Shown here: positions 45,044 through 54,840 of the stretch, one piece after another
Position numbering within the stretch: position 1 is the stretch's first letter
How the letters are laid out: each line of letters opens with the position of its first letter
Source: Rhizobium sp. Root1203
GTDB lineage: Bacteria; Pseudomonadota; Alphaproteobacteria; Rhizobiales; Rhizobiaceae
Length of the DNA: 64,000 bases
NCBI RefSeq assembly: GCF_001424945.1
Contig: NZ_LMCW01000002.1
Span: forward strand, 79,141-143,140
Reading direction: 5' to 3'
Translations under genes and position numbers: made by a program
The notes under the pieces: model-generated
Seen by the model: only the letters and a program-made list of their open reading frames with translations
What the model was told of the DNA's origin: nothing
Database searches by the model: none

Positions 45044-46003
45044 TTAGTACCCCAGCTCGCTGTCAATGACGAACTGCAGAGCTTCGCCGCGCTCGAACCG
45101 CGCGATCTGGTTTTCGACGTGCCTGAAAAGTGCGTTCTCCTCGGAGACCGCCGCATCGTGCGGCGTGAGGAAGACGTTCTCCAGCCCCCATAGCGGAGCG
45201 TCTGCCGGAAGCGGCTCCACTTCGAACACGTCGAGCGAAGCGCCTCCGAGCAAGCCGCTTTCGACTGCCGAGACAATATCGGCTTCCACCTGGCTCTTGC
45301 CGCGTCCGGCATTGATGAAGACAGGCTTGCCAAGCGCTCCGCCCTGCCGAAGCCTGGCAAACAGCTGGGCATTGTAGAAACCGGTCGTCTCCGGCGTCAG
45401 GGGAAGCAGTCCGACGAGAACATCGGTCTTCGCCAGAAACGAGTCGAGCTCGCTGGCGTCAAACGTCTCGATGCCTTCCATCTCCTTGGCGGTGCGCGAC
45501 CAGCCGATGACGTTGAAGCCCATGACGCGGAGCTTCGACGCCGCATCCTGGCCGAGGACGCCAAGGCCCATGATTCCGACGGTGACCTCGGCAGCTTCGG
45601 GTGCGATCAGCTTGCCCCACCTGCGTTCGCGCTGGTGCTGGTCGTGCCTGTGCTGTCCGCGCAGGTGCATCAGGCATTGCATGACGACCCACTCGCTCAT
45701 CCGCGTCGTCAGGCTGCGATCGACGAAACGGACGATCGGCACATCAGGCAGGCCGGGCAGGTTCAGGAAGCTGTCGACACCGGCGCCGCCCGAGAAGATG
45801 ATCTTCAGGTTGGGCGCGCGTTCGAACTGATCGGCGTCGGGCTTCCAGAGCAAGGCATAGTCGATGCCGCTCAGGTCGCGGCCCTTGGCGGCCGGATCGG
45901 CGATATTGATGCTGCCGCGATCCGCAAAGGCGGTTTTCAGGATGCGGGCGATGCCTTCGGGATTGAACTTGAGATCGACGAGAACGGGCGGTCTGGTAGA
46001 CAT
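45044..46003 (-). CDS. D-2-hydroxyacid dehydrogenase (glyoxylate/hydroxypyruvate reductase A-like)
   Basis: This 319-residue enzyme is of the GhrA group. It has a Rossmann motif GIMGLGVLGQDAASKL and catalytic Arg in NAGRGKSQ, Glu in DVFEVEPLP and His in LTPHDAA. It should reduce glyoxylate or hydroxypyruvate with NAD(P)H. The start at 46003 lies 8 bp after yejF, so it is the last gene of the yej operon. The frame is open far upstream into yejF, but that part is not family-like. A link between peptide uptake and this reductase is not obvious. Confidence 0.9.
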   Translation of the reverse strand: MSTRPPVLVDLKFNPEGIARILKTAFADRGSINIADPAAKGRDLSGIDYALLWKPDADQFERAPNLKIIFSGGAGVDSFLNLPGLPDVPIVRFVDRSLTTRMSEWVVMQCLMHLRGQHRHDQHQRERRWGKLIAPEAAEVTVGIMGLGVLGQDAASKLRVMGFNVIGWSRTAKEMEGIETFDASELDSFLAKTDVLVGLLPLTPETTGFYNAQLFARLRQGGALGKPVFINAGRGKSQVEADIVSAVESGLLGGASLDVFEVEPLPADAPLWGLENVFLTPHDAAVSEENALFRHVENQIARFERGEALQFVIDSELGY

Positions 46004-46011
46004 GATCTTCT

Positions 46012-47649
46012 TTATTGTTGCACGACCGGCGTCGGCACGGCCTCTATGTTGAAGGCTGCGGCCATCAGGGCCTTGGTGTAGTCGTCCTTCGGCGCGCCGA
46101 AGATCTCGGATGATGCGCCCTGTTCGACCACCTTGCCGAAGCGCATGACGATGACGTCGTTGGCAAGCGCTTTCACCACCTTGAGATCGTGACTGATGAA
46201 GAGATAGGCGAGATCGTGCTTCTTCTGCAGGTCGCGCAGGAGATCGACCACTTGCGCCTGTACGCTCATGTCCAGCGCCGACGTCGGTTCGTCGAGCATG
46301 ACGAAGCGCGGCTTCAGCACCATGGCGCGCGCAATCGCAATGCGCTGGCGCTGGCCGCCGGAAAACTCGTGCGGATACCGCCACCGCGTCGTCGGGTCGA
46401 GTCCGACTTCCTCCAGCGCCCAGCACACGCGCCGGTCGCGTTCCTCGTAGGACAGCGACCGCTCGTGAACCTTCAATCCCTCGGCGATGATGTCGCCGAC
46501 CGACATGCGCGGGCTGAGCGAGCCGTAGGGGTCCTGGAACACGACCTGCATTTGGTTGCGCAACGGTCGCATCTCCGTAAACGAATAGTCGGCTATATCC
46601 TTGCCGACGAAGCTGATCCGCCCTTGCGAGGAGATCAGCCGGGTCAAGGCGAGACCGAGTGTCGTCTTGCCGGATCCGGATTCGCCGACCACGCCGAGCG
46701 TCTGTCCGGCGCGCAGCGACAGGTCGATCCCGTCCACGGCCTTCACATGGTCGACAACCCTGCGCATCAGCCCCGCCTTGATGGGGAACCACACGCGAAT
46801 GTCGGCCCCCTGCATGACGATCGGCTTGGAGGTGTCGGAAAGCGGCGGTTCGCCGCGCGGCTCCGAGGCCAGCAGGTGTCGCGTATAGTCATGCTTCGGA
46901 TTGGTGAAGACCTCTTCGACGGTGCCGGTCTCGACGATCTCGCCCTTGGTCATCACGCACACCCGGTCCGCGAACTTGCGGACGATCCCGAGGTCGTGGG
47001 TGATGAACAGCATGGACATGCCGTGCTGTCCCTTCAGCTGCCGCAGCAGCTCGAGGATCTGCGCCTGCACCGTCACGTCCAGCGCCGTTGTCGGTTCGTC
47101 GGCGATCAGCAGTTCCGGGCGGTTGGCCAGCGCCATCGCGATCATCACGCGTTGCCGCTGGCCGCCGGACAGCTCGTGCGGGTAAGCCTTCAGGCGTTTC
47201 TCCGGTTCGCGGATGCCGACCTGGTTCAGCAGTTCCAGCACGCGCGTACGCGCCGCCTGGCCGGTCAGCCCCTGATGCAGCGCCAGGATCTCGGCGATCT
47301 GCTTCTCGATGTTGTGGAGCGGATTGAGCGACGTCATCGGCTCCTGGAAGATCATCGTGATATCGTTGCCGCGCACCTCGCGCAATGCCTTGTCCGATGC
47401 CTTCAGGAGGTCCTTGCCCTTGAAGAGGATCGCTCCCGAGGGGTGGCTGGCCGAGGGGTAGGGGAGGAGGCGCAGGATGGAGTTCGCGGAGACCGACTTG
47501 CCCGACCCGGACTCGCCCACCAGCGCCACCACTTCCCCCCTGTGAATGTCAAAGGACACGCGATCGACAGCCAGCGATGTTTCCCCGCCCTGATGGAAGG
47601 CAACAGAGAGATCGCGAACGGAAAGCAGGGGTTCTTGAGTACCGCTCAT
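46012..47649 (-). CDS. yejF: Peptide ABC transporter ATP-binding protein YejF
   Basis: This 545-residue fusion of two oligopeptide-type ATPase domains has Walker A GESGSGKS (first) and GESGSGKT (second), signatures LSGGQRQRV and FSGGQRQRI, and D-loops DEPTTALD and DEPTSALD, all intact. It powers the YejBE channel. The start overlaps the yejE stop (ATGA). YejABEF imports peptide-like compounds such as microcin C, and in Sinorhizobium the homologous system contributes to tolerance of plant antimicrobial peptides. Confidence 0.95.
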   Translation of the reverse strand: MSGTQEPLLSVRDLSVAFHQGGETSLAVDRVSFDIHRGEVVALVGESGSGKSVSANSILRLLPYPSASHPSGAILFKGKDLLKASDKALREVRGNDITMIFQEPMTSLNPLHNIEKQIAEILALHQGLTGQAARTRVLELLNQVGIREPEKRLKAYPHELSGGQRQRVMIAMALANRPELLIADEPTTALDVTVQAQILELLRQLKGQHGMSMLFITHDLGIVRKFADRVCVMTKGEIVETGTVEEVFTNPKHDYTRHLLASEPRGEPPLSDTSKPIVMQGADIRVWFPIKAGLMRRVVDHVKAVDGIDLSLRAGQTLGVVGESGSGKTTLGLALTRLISSQGRISFVGKDIADYSFTEMRPLRNQMQVVFQDPYGSLSPRMSVGDIIAEGLKVHERSLSYEERDRRVCWALEEVGLDPTTRWRYPHEFSGGQRQRIAIARAMVLKPRFVMLDEPTSALDMSVQAQVVDLLRDLQKKHDLAYLFISHDLKVVKALANDVIVMRFGKVVEQGASSEIFGAPKDDYTKALMAAAFNIEAVPTPVVQQ

Positions 47650-48794
47650 TGGAATGTCTTCCTTGGATCGAAGGCATCGCGCACCGCCTCGCCGATGAAG
47701 ATCAGCAGGGAAAGCATGATCGACATCGCGAAGAAGGCCGTCAGGCCGAGCCACGGCGCCTGCAGATTGGACTTCCCCTGGGCAATCATCTCTCCCAGCG
47801 ACGGAGAGCCGGGCGGCATTCCGAAGCCGAGGAAGTCGAGCGAGGTCAGCGTCGTGATCGACCCCGACAGGATGAACGGCAGGAAGGTAAGGGTCGCCAC
47901 CATGGCGTTCGGCAAGAGGTGTCGCCACATGATGGTGCGGTTGTTGACGCCGAGCGCGCGGGCGGCGCGCACATATTCGAAGTTTCGTGCTCGCAGGAAT
48001 TCGGCGCGCACGATGCCGACGAAGCCGACCCAGGAGAACAACAGCATGATGCCCAGCAGCACGAAGAAGCCGGGCGGCAGGATCGCAGCGATGATCAGCA
48101 GGATATAGAGCACCGGCATCGACGACCAGATTTCGATGAAACGCTGCAGGAGCAGATCCGTCCAGCCGCCGAAATAGCCCTGGATCGCGCCGGCCCCTAC
48201 GCCGACGACAGCCGAGCAGATCGTCAGAACCAGGCCGAACAGGACCGAGATGCGGAAGCCGTAGATGACGCGCGCGAGCACGTCCCGCGCCTGGTCGTCG
48301 GTGCCGAGCCAGTTGAGGTTGCTGAAGGTGCAGCCCGGATCGTTGACGCCCTGCGGATAGCCGGAGCATCGCTCCTCCTGGCTCATCATCCAGAAGGGTG
48401 CGGTCGGCGCCGAATGCGGAATGTTGGAGTTGACCGAGCGGTAGGAGTAACGGATCGGCGGCCAGATCATCCAGCCGTTCGCGTTGATCTCGTCCGATAT
48501 GACGTCGGACCGGTAGTCCGTTTCGGCCAGGAAGCCGCCGAACTTCTCCTCGGGATAGTTGACCAGCACGGGAAACAGGATCTCGCCCTTGTAGGAGGCG
48601 ACGATCGGCCGGTCGTTGGCGATGAACTCGGCAAACAGGCTGAGGATGAACAGCAGGAGAAACAGCCAGAGCGACCAGTAGCCCCGCCGGTTCGCCTTGA
48701 AGTTCTTCCAGCGGCGGATGTTGGTCGGCGACAGCAGGCCCTTGCGCGGCGGCTTGACCGGCGTCGCGGTCACCGGATTGGCGGCGGTGTCCAT
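47646..48794 (-). CDS. yejE: Peptide ABC transporter permease YejE
   Basis: This 382-residue DppC-type permease carries the long periplasmic insertion characteristic of YejE (between the first helix at about 40-60 and LGTDDQARDVLARVIYGFRI near 167). It has an EAA loop at RALGVNNRTIMWRHLLPNAM and a conserved C-terminus. The start shares one base with the yejB stop (TGATG). The frame continues upstream over yejB but is not coding there. Confidence 0.95.
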   Translation of the reverse strand: MDTAANPVTATPVKPPRKGLLSPTNIRRWKNFKANRRGYWSLWLFLLLFILSLFAEFIANDRPIVASYKGEILFPVLVNYPEEKFGGFLAETDYRSDVISDEINANGWMIWPPIRYSYRSVNSNIPHSAPTAPFWMMSQEERCSGYPQGVNDPGCTFSNLNWLGTDDQARDVLARVIYGFRISVLFGLVLTICSAVVGVGAGAIQGYFGGWTDLLLQRFIEIWSSMPVLYILLIIAAILPPGFFVLLGIMLLFSWVGFVGIVRAEFLRARNFEYVRAARALGVNNRTIMWRHLLPNAMVATLTFLPFILSGSITTLTSLDFLGFGMPPGSPSLGEMIAQGKSNLQAPWLGLTAFFAMSIMLSLLIFIGEAVRDAFDPRKTFQ

Positions 48795-49888
48795 CAGACG
48801 TCCCTCCGCTCGAAGTCGATGCGCGGATCGATCCAGGTGTAGATCAGGTCGGAGACGAGGCTCACGAACAGGCCGAGCAGCGAGAAGATGTAGAGCGTCG
48901 CAAAGACGATCGGATAATCTCGGTTGACCACCGAGAGGTAGCCGAGGCGCCCAAGTCCGTCGAGCGAGAAGATGTTCTCGATCAGGAGCGATCCCGTGAA
49001 GAAGGCGGAGATGAAGGCGCCCGGAAAGCCGGCGATGATGATCAGCATGGCATTGCGGAAGACGTGGCCGTATAGCACCTGCCGTTCGTTCAGACCCTTG
49101 GCGCGGGCAGTCACCACATACTGCTTCTTGATCTCTTCGATGAACGAGTTCTTGGTCAGAAGCGTCGTCGTCGCGAAGGCGGCGAGCGACAGCGAGATCA
49201 GCGGCAGCGCCAGATGCCAGAAATAGTCGAGCGGCTTCTGCCACCAGGCAAGCTGGTCGAAATTGTCCGAGACGAGGCCGCGTAGAGGGAACCAGTCGTA
49301 GAACGAACCGCCGGCGAAAAGTACGATCAGCAGGATGCCGAACAGGAAGCTCGGCACGGCATAGCCGATGATGATCACGCCTGATGTCCAGACGTCGAAG
49401 GTCGAGCCGTCCCTGACGGCCTTGCGGATGCCGAGCGGGATCGAGATGCCGTAGGAAAAGATCATGATCCAGACGCCGAGCGAGGCCGAGACGGGCAGCT
49501 TGTCCTTGATCAGGTCGAGAACGGACGTGTTGCGGAAGAAGCTCTCGCCGAAATCGAAGCGGATGTAATTCCACATCATTTCGCCGAAGCGCGTCAGCGG
49601 CGGCTTGTCGAAGCCGAACTGCTTCTCGAGCTTGGCGATCAGCTCCGGATCGAGGCCCTGCGCGCCGCGGTATTTCGAGCCGCCCTCGTCGAGGCCGCCA
49701 CCGCCCATCAGGTCGCCGCCACCGCCGGAAATGCGAGAATCCGCCCCCTGCGCATCGCCGGTCAGTTGCGCGATCACCTGCTCGACGGGCCCGCCCGGCG
49801 CAAACTGGATGACGGTGAAGGATATGGCCATGATCCCGACGATCGTCGGGATCATCAAAAGCAGGCGGCGAAGGACATAGGCTCCCAT
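48794..49888 (-). CDS. yejB: Peptide ABC transporter permease YejB
   Basis: This 364-residue DppB-type permease has an N-terminal helix ([21 protein letters not shown]), a glycine-rich periplasmic insert ([17 protein letters not shown], about 54-70) typical of YejB, and later helices with EAA loop [20 protein letters not shown]. It lies 159 bp after yejA; that gap may allow extra expression of the binding protein. Confidence 0.95.
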   Translation of the reverse strand: MGAYVLRRLLLMIPTIVGIMAISFTVIQFAPGGPVEQVIAQLTGDAQGADSRISGGGGDLMGGGGLDEGGSKYRGAQGLDPELIAKLEKQFGFDKPPLTRFGEMMWNYIRFDFGESFFRNTSVLDLIKDKLPVSASLGVWIMIFSYGISIPLGIRKAVRDGSTFDVWTSGVIIIGYAVPSFLFGILLIVLFAGGSFYDWFPLRGLVSDNFDQLAWWQKPLDYFWHLALPLISLSLAAFATTTLLTKNSFIEEIKKQYVVTARAKGLNERQVLYGHVFRNAMLIIIAGFPGAFISAFFTGSLLIENIFSLDGLGRLGYLSVVNRDYPIVFATLYIFSLLGLFVSLVSDLIYTWIDPRIDFERRDV

Positions 49889-50047
49889 CAGCGAGTGGCC
49901 CCCGGGGAGTTCTTGGTCGTGCCTTCCAGTCTATTCCCGTTCAATCCGCCAGCCTTTTTTCGCCGGTCATGTCCGGCCTCTGTTCTTGTTCCGAACTGAT
50001 TCGGACCGCCCATTTGGAGCCCAGCCGTGCGGCCAATGCAAGGCCGC

Positions 50048-51883
50048 TCACTTTGCCGCTTTCGACCACCAGATATCCGGGAAACCGGTGGAATAGGTGG
50101 GCAGCTCGGCAGGGCGTTCGAATTTGTCCCAATATGCGATCGGGATATCCGAGCGATAGTAGAGCGGCACGACATAGTGCCTTGCCAACATCACGCGATC
50201 CATCGCCTTGATCGCGGCAATCTGATCGTCGCGGCTCGGCGCGAATATGATCTTCTTGATCAGTTCATCGACCGCGGGATCGGCAATGCCCGCGTAGTTG
50301 CGCGATCCCTGCTGGCTGGCGGCGGCCGAACCCCAGTAGTCGGCCTGCTCGTTGCCGGGGTTCATCGTCTCGGCCCAAACATTCCAGATCATGTCGTAGT
50401 CGAAGCTGCGAACGCGGTTGGTGTACTGGGATGGATCGACGGTGCGCACGCGCGCGTCGATGCCGATCTTCCTGAGTGCCTGCGTATAAGGAACGGCAAC
50501 CCGTTCCAAAGTCGGGCTGCTGAGGAGCAGCTCGAAGGAGAGGGGCTTGCCGGTCTTGGTGTTTACCATCCGGCTGCCCTGGATTGCGTAGCCGGCCTCC
50601 TTAAGCAGGCTGATCGCCTTGCGCAGGTTCTCGCGACTTTTCTGCGGATCGCCACCGACCGGATTGCTGTAGGGCGTAGTGAAAATCTCCGCCGGCACCT
50701 TGTCTTTCATGCCCTGCAGGATCTCCAGCTCGCGGCCTTCGGGCAGGCCGGATGCCGCGAGTTCGGTGCCGAAGAAGAAGCTGTCGACGCGATTGTAGGC
50801 GCCGAAGAACACTGTGCGGTTCATCTCCTCGAAGTCGAAGGCGTAATTCAGCGCCTCGCGCACGCGCTCGTCCTTGAATATGTCGCGGCGTATGTTCGGC
50901 ACCATGGCCTGCATGATGCCGGTCGCGCGAAGCTGGTTCGGCAGTTCTTCGCGCTTGATGCGTCCGTCCTTGACGGCTGGGAAGTCGTACCCCGTCGCCC
51001 AGCGGCTCGCTTGGTTCTCCTGCCAGAAATCCACGTTGCCGGCGCGGAACGCCTCGAACTCGACATCCCTGTCACCGAAGTAGGTGTAGGACACAGCGCC
51101 GAAATTATTCTGCCCGACATTCACGTTGACGTCCTTGCCCCAGTAATCGTCCCGCAGCTCGTAGGTGATCTTGCTGCCGGCTGAAAAGGGGCCGATCTTG
51201 TAAGGACCGGAACCCATGACGGGCTCAAGTGTCGTCTTCGAGATGTCCCGTGGCTTTCCGTCGGGTCCTTTGCCTTCCCACCATGCCTTGGGCACGACTT
51301 GGAGCTGGCCGAGAATGTTGGGAAGCTCCTTGTTTCCCGTCTCGTCGAAGGCGAAGGTGACGTCGCGCTCGCCTGTCTTTTCGGCCTTCACGACATGGCC
51401 GTAGTAGTTCGAAAGAAGCGGATTGAGTTCCTTCGACTTCTCGAAGCTGAAGATCACGTCCTCCGGCGTCACCGGGCTTCCGTCAGCCCACTTGGCTTCC
51501 TTGCGCAGCCGAAATGTCGCTCTGGAAACATCGTCGGGATACGAGACGCCTTCGGCAAGCAGGCCGTAGGAGGCAAGCAGTTCGTCGTCGGCCGACTTCA
51601 TCAGCGTTTCGAAAACGAGCCCGAGCCCCGTCACCGTTTGGCCTTTGCTCAGAAGCGGATTGAACGTGTCGTACGTCCCTGCCGTCGAGAGCCTGAGGTC
51701 TCCGCCCTTCGGCGCATCCGGGTTGACGTAGTCGAAACGTTTAAAGCCGGGCTGGTACTTGAGTTCGCCGATTGACGACGTGCCGATCCGGAAATTCTGC
51801 TCCTGCGCCGACGCCTGCAAAGGCAGGGCAAAGACGCCGGCAAGAGAGAGAACCAAACCCAGTTTCGACCACGCACGCGCCAT
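50048..51883 (-). CDS. yejA: Peptide-binding periplasmic protein YejA
   Basis: This 611-residue SBP family 5 protein has a signal peptide ending near ASA-Q (residue 26). The start of the mature protein includes FKRFDYVNPDAPKGGDLRLS, the hallmark of the YejA/microcin-C-binding group; EDVIFSFEKSKELNP and LNYAFDFEEMNRTVFFGAYNR are also typical. It delivers oligopeptides to YejBEF. It is the first gene of the operon and diverges from mepA. Confidence 0.95.
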   Translation of the reverse strand: MARAWSKLGLVLSLAGVFALPLQASAQEQNFRIGTSSIGELKYQPGFKRFDYVNPDAPKGGDLRLSTAGTYDTFNPLLSKGQTVTGLGLVFETLMKSADDELLASYGLLAEGVSYPDDVSRATFRLRKEAKWADGSPVTPEDVIFSFEKSKELNPLLSNYYGHVVKAEKTGERDVTFAFDETGNKELPNILGQLQVVPKAWWEGKGPDGKPRDISKTTLEPVMGSGPYKIGPFSAGSKITYELRDDYWGKDVNVNVGQNNFGAVSYTYFGDRDVEFEAFRAGNVDFWQENQASRWATGYDFPAVKDGRIKREELPNQLRATGIMQAMVPNIRRDIFKDERVREALNYAFDFEEMNRTVFFGAYNRVDSFFFGTELAASGLPEGRELEILQGMKDKVPAEIFTTPYSNPVGGDPQKSRENLRKAISLLKEAGYAIQGSRMVNTKTGKPLSFELLLSSPTLERVAVPYTQALRKIGIDARVRTVDPSQYTNRVRSFDYDMIWNVWAETMNPGNEQADYWGSAAASQQGSRNYAGIADPAVDELIKKIIFAPSRDDQIAAIKAMDRVMLARHYVVPLYYRSDIPIAYWDKFERPAELPTYSTGFPDIWWSKAAK

Positions 51884-52143
51884 CCGCCAGCCCCATATTG
51901 TTGTTCGCTTCGCCGAGAATAGGCGAAAAGCAGGCGAAAAACAGGTGACCCTTCAGTTTTTATGGGGTTCGCGGAATCGTGACTGTTTTGTCATCGGGTA
52001 CGGGTCGACCGACAAATTCGACTGAGGCGATTTCGCCCCGCAGTCGGCAAAGGCCAAAACATCGATTCACCAAAATTGCTTTTCACGGTAGGCTCGATTG
52101 CAAATCACCCGAGCCCAGGTTCGGCAGACGTTCAGGAAATGGC
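51884..52143. promoter_or_regulatory. 260-bp divergent promoter region between yejA and mepA
   Basis: No gene is seen. The part near yejA is AT-richer (around 51950-52020). It must carry the yejA promoter on one strand and the mepA promoter on the other; no operator or hairpin stands out. Confidence 0.4.
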
Positions 52144-53217
52144 ATGGTTCTCCGCATCTCTCACGCACTTCATACTCTAGGCAGGCTGGCGCTCGCCGGC
52201 GCGATGGGCGCAAGCATCATCGCCGGGGATGTCGCCGCGCAGCAGAAGCAGCCGAGCCCGGGGAGCGCGAAGGCGATTTTCGGGTCGGTCGCGCTGCCGA
52301 CCCAAGGGGCCGCGCAGCCCTTCGGTTTTTATGCCAAGGGCTGCATGACAGGCGCCGTGGCGCTGCCCGCCGATGGGCCGACATGGGAGGCAATGCGGCT
52401 TTCGCGCAATCGTCGCTGGGGCAATCCTGCGATGATCGGATTGCTGGAACGGCTGTCACGTGATGCTGCAAACTACGACGGCTGGCCTGGCCTTCTCGTC
52501 GGCGATATTGCGCAGCCGCGCGGAGGGCCGATGTTCAACGGCCACGCCTCGCACCAGATCGGCCTCGATGCCGACGTCTGGCTCACCCCCATGCCGTCTC
52601 ACAGGATGAGCGCAGAAGAGCGTGAGACGTTGCCGTTCACGACGATGCTGCAGAAGAACGCGTTCCTGACCATCAATCCCGACGTCTGGAGCGATGCGCA
52701 TGCGCGGCTTCTGATGCGTGCGGCGAGCTATCCGCAGGTCGAGCGTATCTTCGTCAATCCGGCGATCAAGAAGAAGATGTGCGACACCTGGACCGGCGAT
52801 CGCACCAATCTGGGCAAGCTTCGTCCCGAATACGGTCACGATTCGCATTTCCACATCCGCATCAAGTGCCCGCCGGGCGCTGCAGGCTGCAAGCCTCAGG
52901 CGCCAGTTGCCGCCGGCGACGGCTGCGGCAAGTCCCTGGCATGGTGGTTCACCAAGGAGCCCTGGGCTCCGCCGAAACCGCCCAAGCCAGGTGCGAAGCC
53001 GGTCAAGCCGCGCGAGGTCATGGTGTCGGATCTTCCCAACGCCTGCTCGGCGGTTCTCGCTGCGCCGCCGGTCTCCTCGGTTCGGGCCGCGACCTATGGC
53101 GGGGCGTCGGCGGCCGAGGCCTTGACGGTTGCCCCGGCGGCAGAGCCTGCGGTTGCTCCCGACGAGGCGCTGCCTGCTACCGGACCCATTCCCGACGACA
53201 AACCATCTGTCCAATGA
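52144..53217 (+). CDS. mepA: Penicillin-insensitive murein endopeptidase
   Basis: This 357-residue LAS-type (M74) metallopeptidase cleaves D-Ala-meso-DAP cross-links in the periplasm. It has a signal peptide to about residue 32. Zinc-binding motifs are HASHQIGLDADVW and GHDSHFHIRIKC, with cysteines in the family positions. A proline/alanine-rich tail of about 80 residues extends past the catalytic domain, which is longer than E. coli MepA. AGGA precedes the start at 52144. Confidence 0.93.
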   Translation: MVLRISHALHTLGRLALAGAMGASIIAGDVAAQQKQPSPGSAKAIFGSVALPTQGAAQPFGFYAKGCMTGAVALPADGPTWEAMRLSRNRRWGNPAMIGLLERLSRDAANYDGWPGLLVGDIAQPRGGPMFNGHASHQIGLDADVWLTPMPSHRMSAEERETLPFTTMLQKNAFLTINPDVWSDAHARLLMRAASYPQVERIFVNPAIKKKMCDTWTGDRTNLGKLRPEYGHDSHFHIRIKCPPGAAGCKPQAPVAAGDGCGKSLAWWFTKEPWAPPKPPKPGAKPVKPREVMVSDLPNACSAVLAAPPVSSVRAATYGGASAAEALTVAPAAEPAVAPDEALPATGPIPDDKPSVQ

Positions 53218-53305
53218 GCGCAGTCACAGGGCGCTCTTTCAAAGGCAAATCACTTCGTATAGAAGCGGTCAAATCGATTGAATTTTCGGACGGAGGTCGC
53301 CTTTT

Positions 53306-53689
53306 ATGGCCAATGGCAAATGCCTTGCGTTGATCGCGCACGACCAGAAGAAGGATGACATGGCCGAGTTCGCGCGCCGCAACCGCGAGACGCTGGCCGC
53401 GAACTGGAAGATCGTCGCCACAGGCACGACCGGCGGCCGCGTTCTGGACGCCGCACCTGACCTCGACGTGACGCGGCTGAAGAGCGGCCCGCTCGGCGGC
53501 GACCAGCAGATCGGCGCGCTGATCGCGACGGGCGAAGTCGATGCCCTCATCTTCTTCGTCGATCCATTGACGCCGATGCCGCACGACGTCGACGTCAAGG
53601 CGCTGATGCGGCTTGCCATCGTCTATGATATTCCAATGGCGCTCAACGAAGCGACTGCGGACAAGCTAATCGCAAATCTTCACGCTTAA
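53306..53689 (+). CDS. mgsA: Methylglyoxal synthase
   Basis: This 127-residue enzyme converts dihydroxyacetone phosphate to methylglyoxal and phosphate, a bypass relieving sugar-phosphate stress. Motifs are [17 protein letters not shown], and [12 protein letters not shown] with the catalytic aspartate. It is shorter than the E. coli protein but covers the full domain. GGAGGT supports the start. It lies 32 bp before glk, so both act in sugar-phosphate metabolism. Confidence 0.96.
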   Translation: MANGKCLALIAHDQKKDDMAEFARRNRETLAANWKIVATGTTGGRVLDAAPDLDVTRLKSGPLGGDQQIGALIATGEVDALIFFVDPLTPMPHDVDVKALMRLAIVYDIPMALNEATADKLIANLHA

Positions 53690-53721
53690 CCGGCGCTGAA
53701 GGCGCACTCACGGAACCTGCC

Positions 53722-54747
53722 ATGCACCAGCTCGACACCAGCGAAGCCTCCTTGCCCTATCCGATCCTTATCGGTGATATCGGCGGCACCAACGCCCGCT
53801 TTGCGATCATCGCGGACGCGACCGCTGAACAGATCAATTTTCCGAATGTCCGCACAGCGGACTTCGAGACCATCGACGATGCCATCCGTGCCGCCATTTT
53901 CGAAAAGAGCACCATCAAGCCGCGCTCTGCGATCCTTGCCGTCGCCGGACCGATCAGCGACGACGAAATCCCGCTGACCAATTGCGACTGGGTGGTTCGC
54001 CCGAAAACGATGATCGAAGGCCTGAGACTGGAAGACGTGCTCGTCGTCAACGATTTCGAGGCGCAGGCGCTGGCGATCTCCGGCCTCTCCAGCGAAAATC
54101 GGGAACGCCTTGGTCGCGCATCGGGCGAGATGGTCGCGTCCCGTGTGGTCCTTGGCCCCGGCACCGGCCTTGGCGTCGGGGGGCTCATCCATGCACGCAA
54201 CGTCTGGATTCCTGTGCCGGGCGAGGGCGGGCATGTCGATCTCGGGCCGCGCACCAAGCGGGATCTTGAGATTTTTCCGCATGTCGAAACCATCGAGGGC
54301 CGGATTTCCGCAGAACAAATCCTGTGCGGCCGCGGGATCGTCAACCTCTACCGTGCGATCTGCGCCGCCGACGGTGTCGAGCCGACTTACGCCGATCCGG
54401 CTGATATCACGTCGCATGCGCTTGCCGGAACCGACGCCGTTGCCGTCGAGACCATCGCACTCTTTTCGACCTATCTCGGACGCGTTGCCGGCGATATGGC
54501 GATGATTTTCATGGCTCGGGGCGGCGTCTTCCTGTCGGGCGGCATCTCGCAGAAGATTTTGCCGGCGTTGCGAAAGCCGGAATTCCGGGCTGCTTTCGAG
54601 GACAAGGCACCCCATTCCGCCTTGCTCGCGACCATTCCCACCTACGTCGTCACCCATCCGCTTGCGGCGCTTGCGGGCCTTTCGTCCTATGCGCGCAAGC
54701 CGGACAGTTTCGGCGTTTCGACGGACGGGCGTCGTTGGCGAGGCTAG
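53722..54747 (+). CDS. glk: Glucokinase
   Basis: This 341-residue proteobacterial (non-ROK) glucokinase has the phosphate-1 motif [11 protein letters not shown], an N-terminal-domain catalytic segment [26 protein letters not shown] for the adenosine/glucose region and [17 protein letters not shown] for sugar binding. It phosphorylates glucose with ATP in the cytosol. It follows mgsA closely and precedes an exporter gene after about 90 bp. Confidence 0.95.
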   Translation: MHQLDTSEASLPYPILIGDIGGTNARFAIIADATAEQINFPNVRTADFETIDDAIRAAIFEKSTIKPRSAILAVAGPISDDEIPLTNCDWVVRPKTMIEGLRLEDVLVVNDFEAQALAISGLSSENRERLGRASGEMVASRVVLGPGTGLGVGGLIHARNVWIPVPGEGGHVDLGPRTKRDLEIFPHVETIEGRISAEQILCGRGIVNLYRAICAADGVEPTYADPADITSHALAGTDAVAVETIALFSTYLGRVAGDMAMIFMARGGVFLSGGISQKILPALRKPEFRAAFEDKAPHSALLATIPTYVVTHPLAALAGLSSYARKPDSFGVSTDGRRWRG

Positions 54748-54794
54748 CCGACCCTAGCCAAACGGGCGCCAACTCTTTATAGAGCCGCTCGAGC

Positions 54795-54816
54795 GCGAGC
54801 CGACATGTCGGCTCGC
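54795..54816. repeat. 22-bp perfect palindrome upstream of the ABC exporter gene
   Basis: GCGAGCCGACA (54795-54805) is followed directly by its exact reverse complement (54806-54816). It covers an ATG at 54805 that is in frame with the exporter. It could be an operator site or an RNA hairpin that hides that ATG. No T-run follows. Confidence 0.6.
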
Positions 54817-54840
54817 ATGGTCCGAGACAGGAAGCTTTTT

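Noticed and set aside
46189..48108. 639-codon plus-strand frame opposite yejF and yejE
   Set aside because: Shadow of two conserved transporter genes; no motif.
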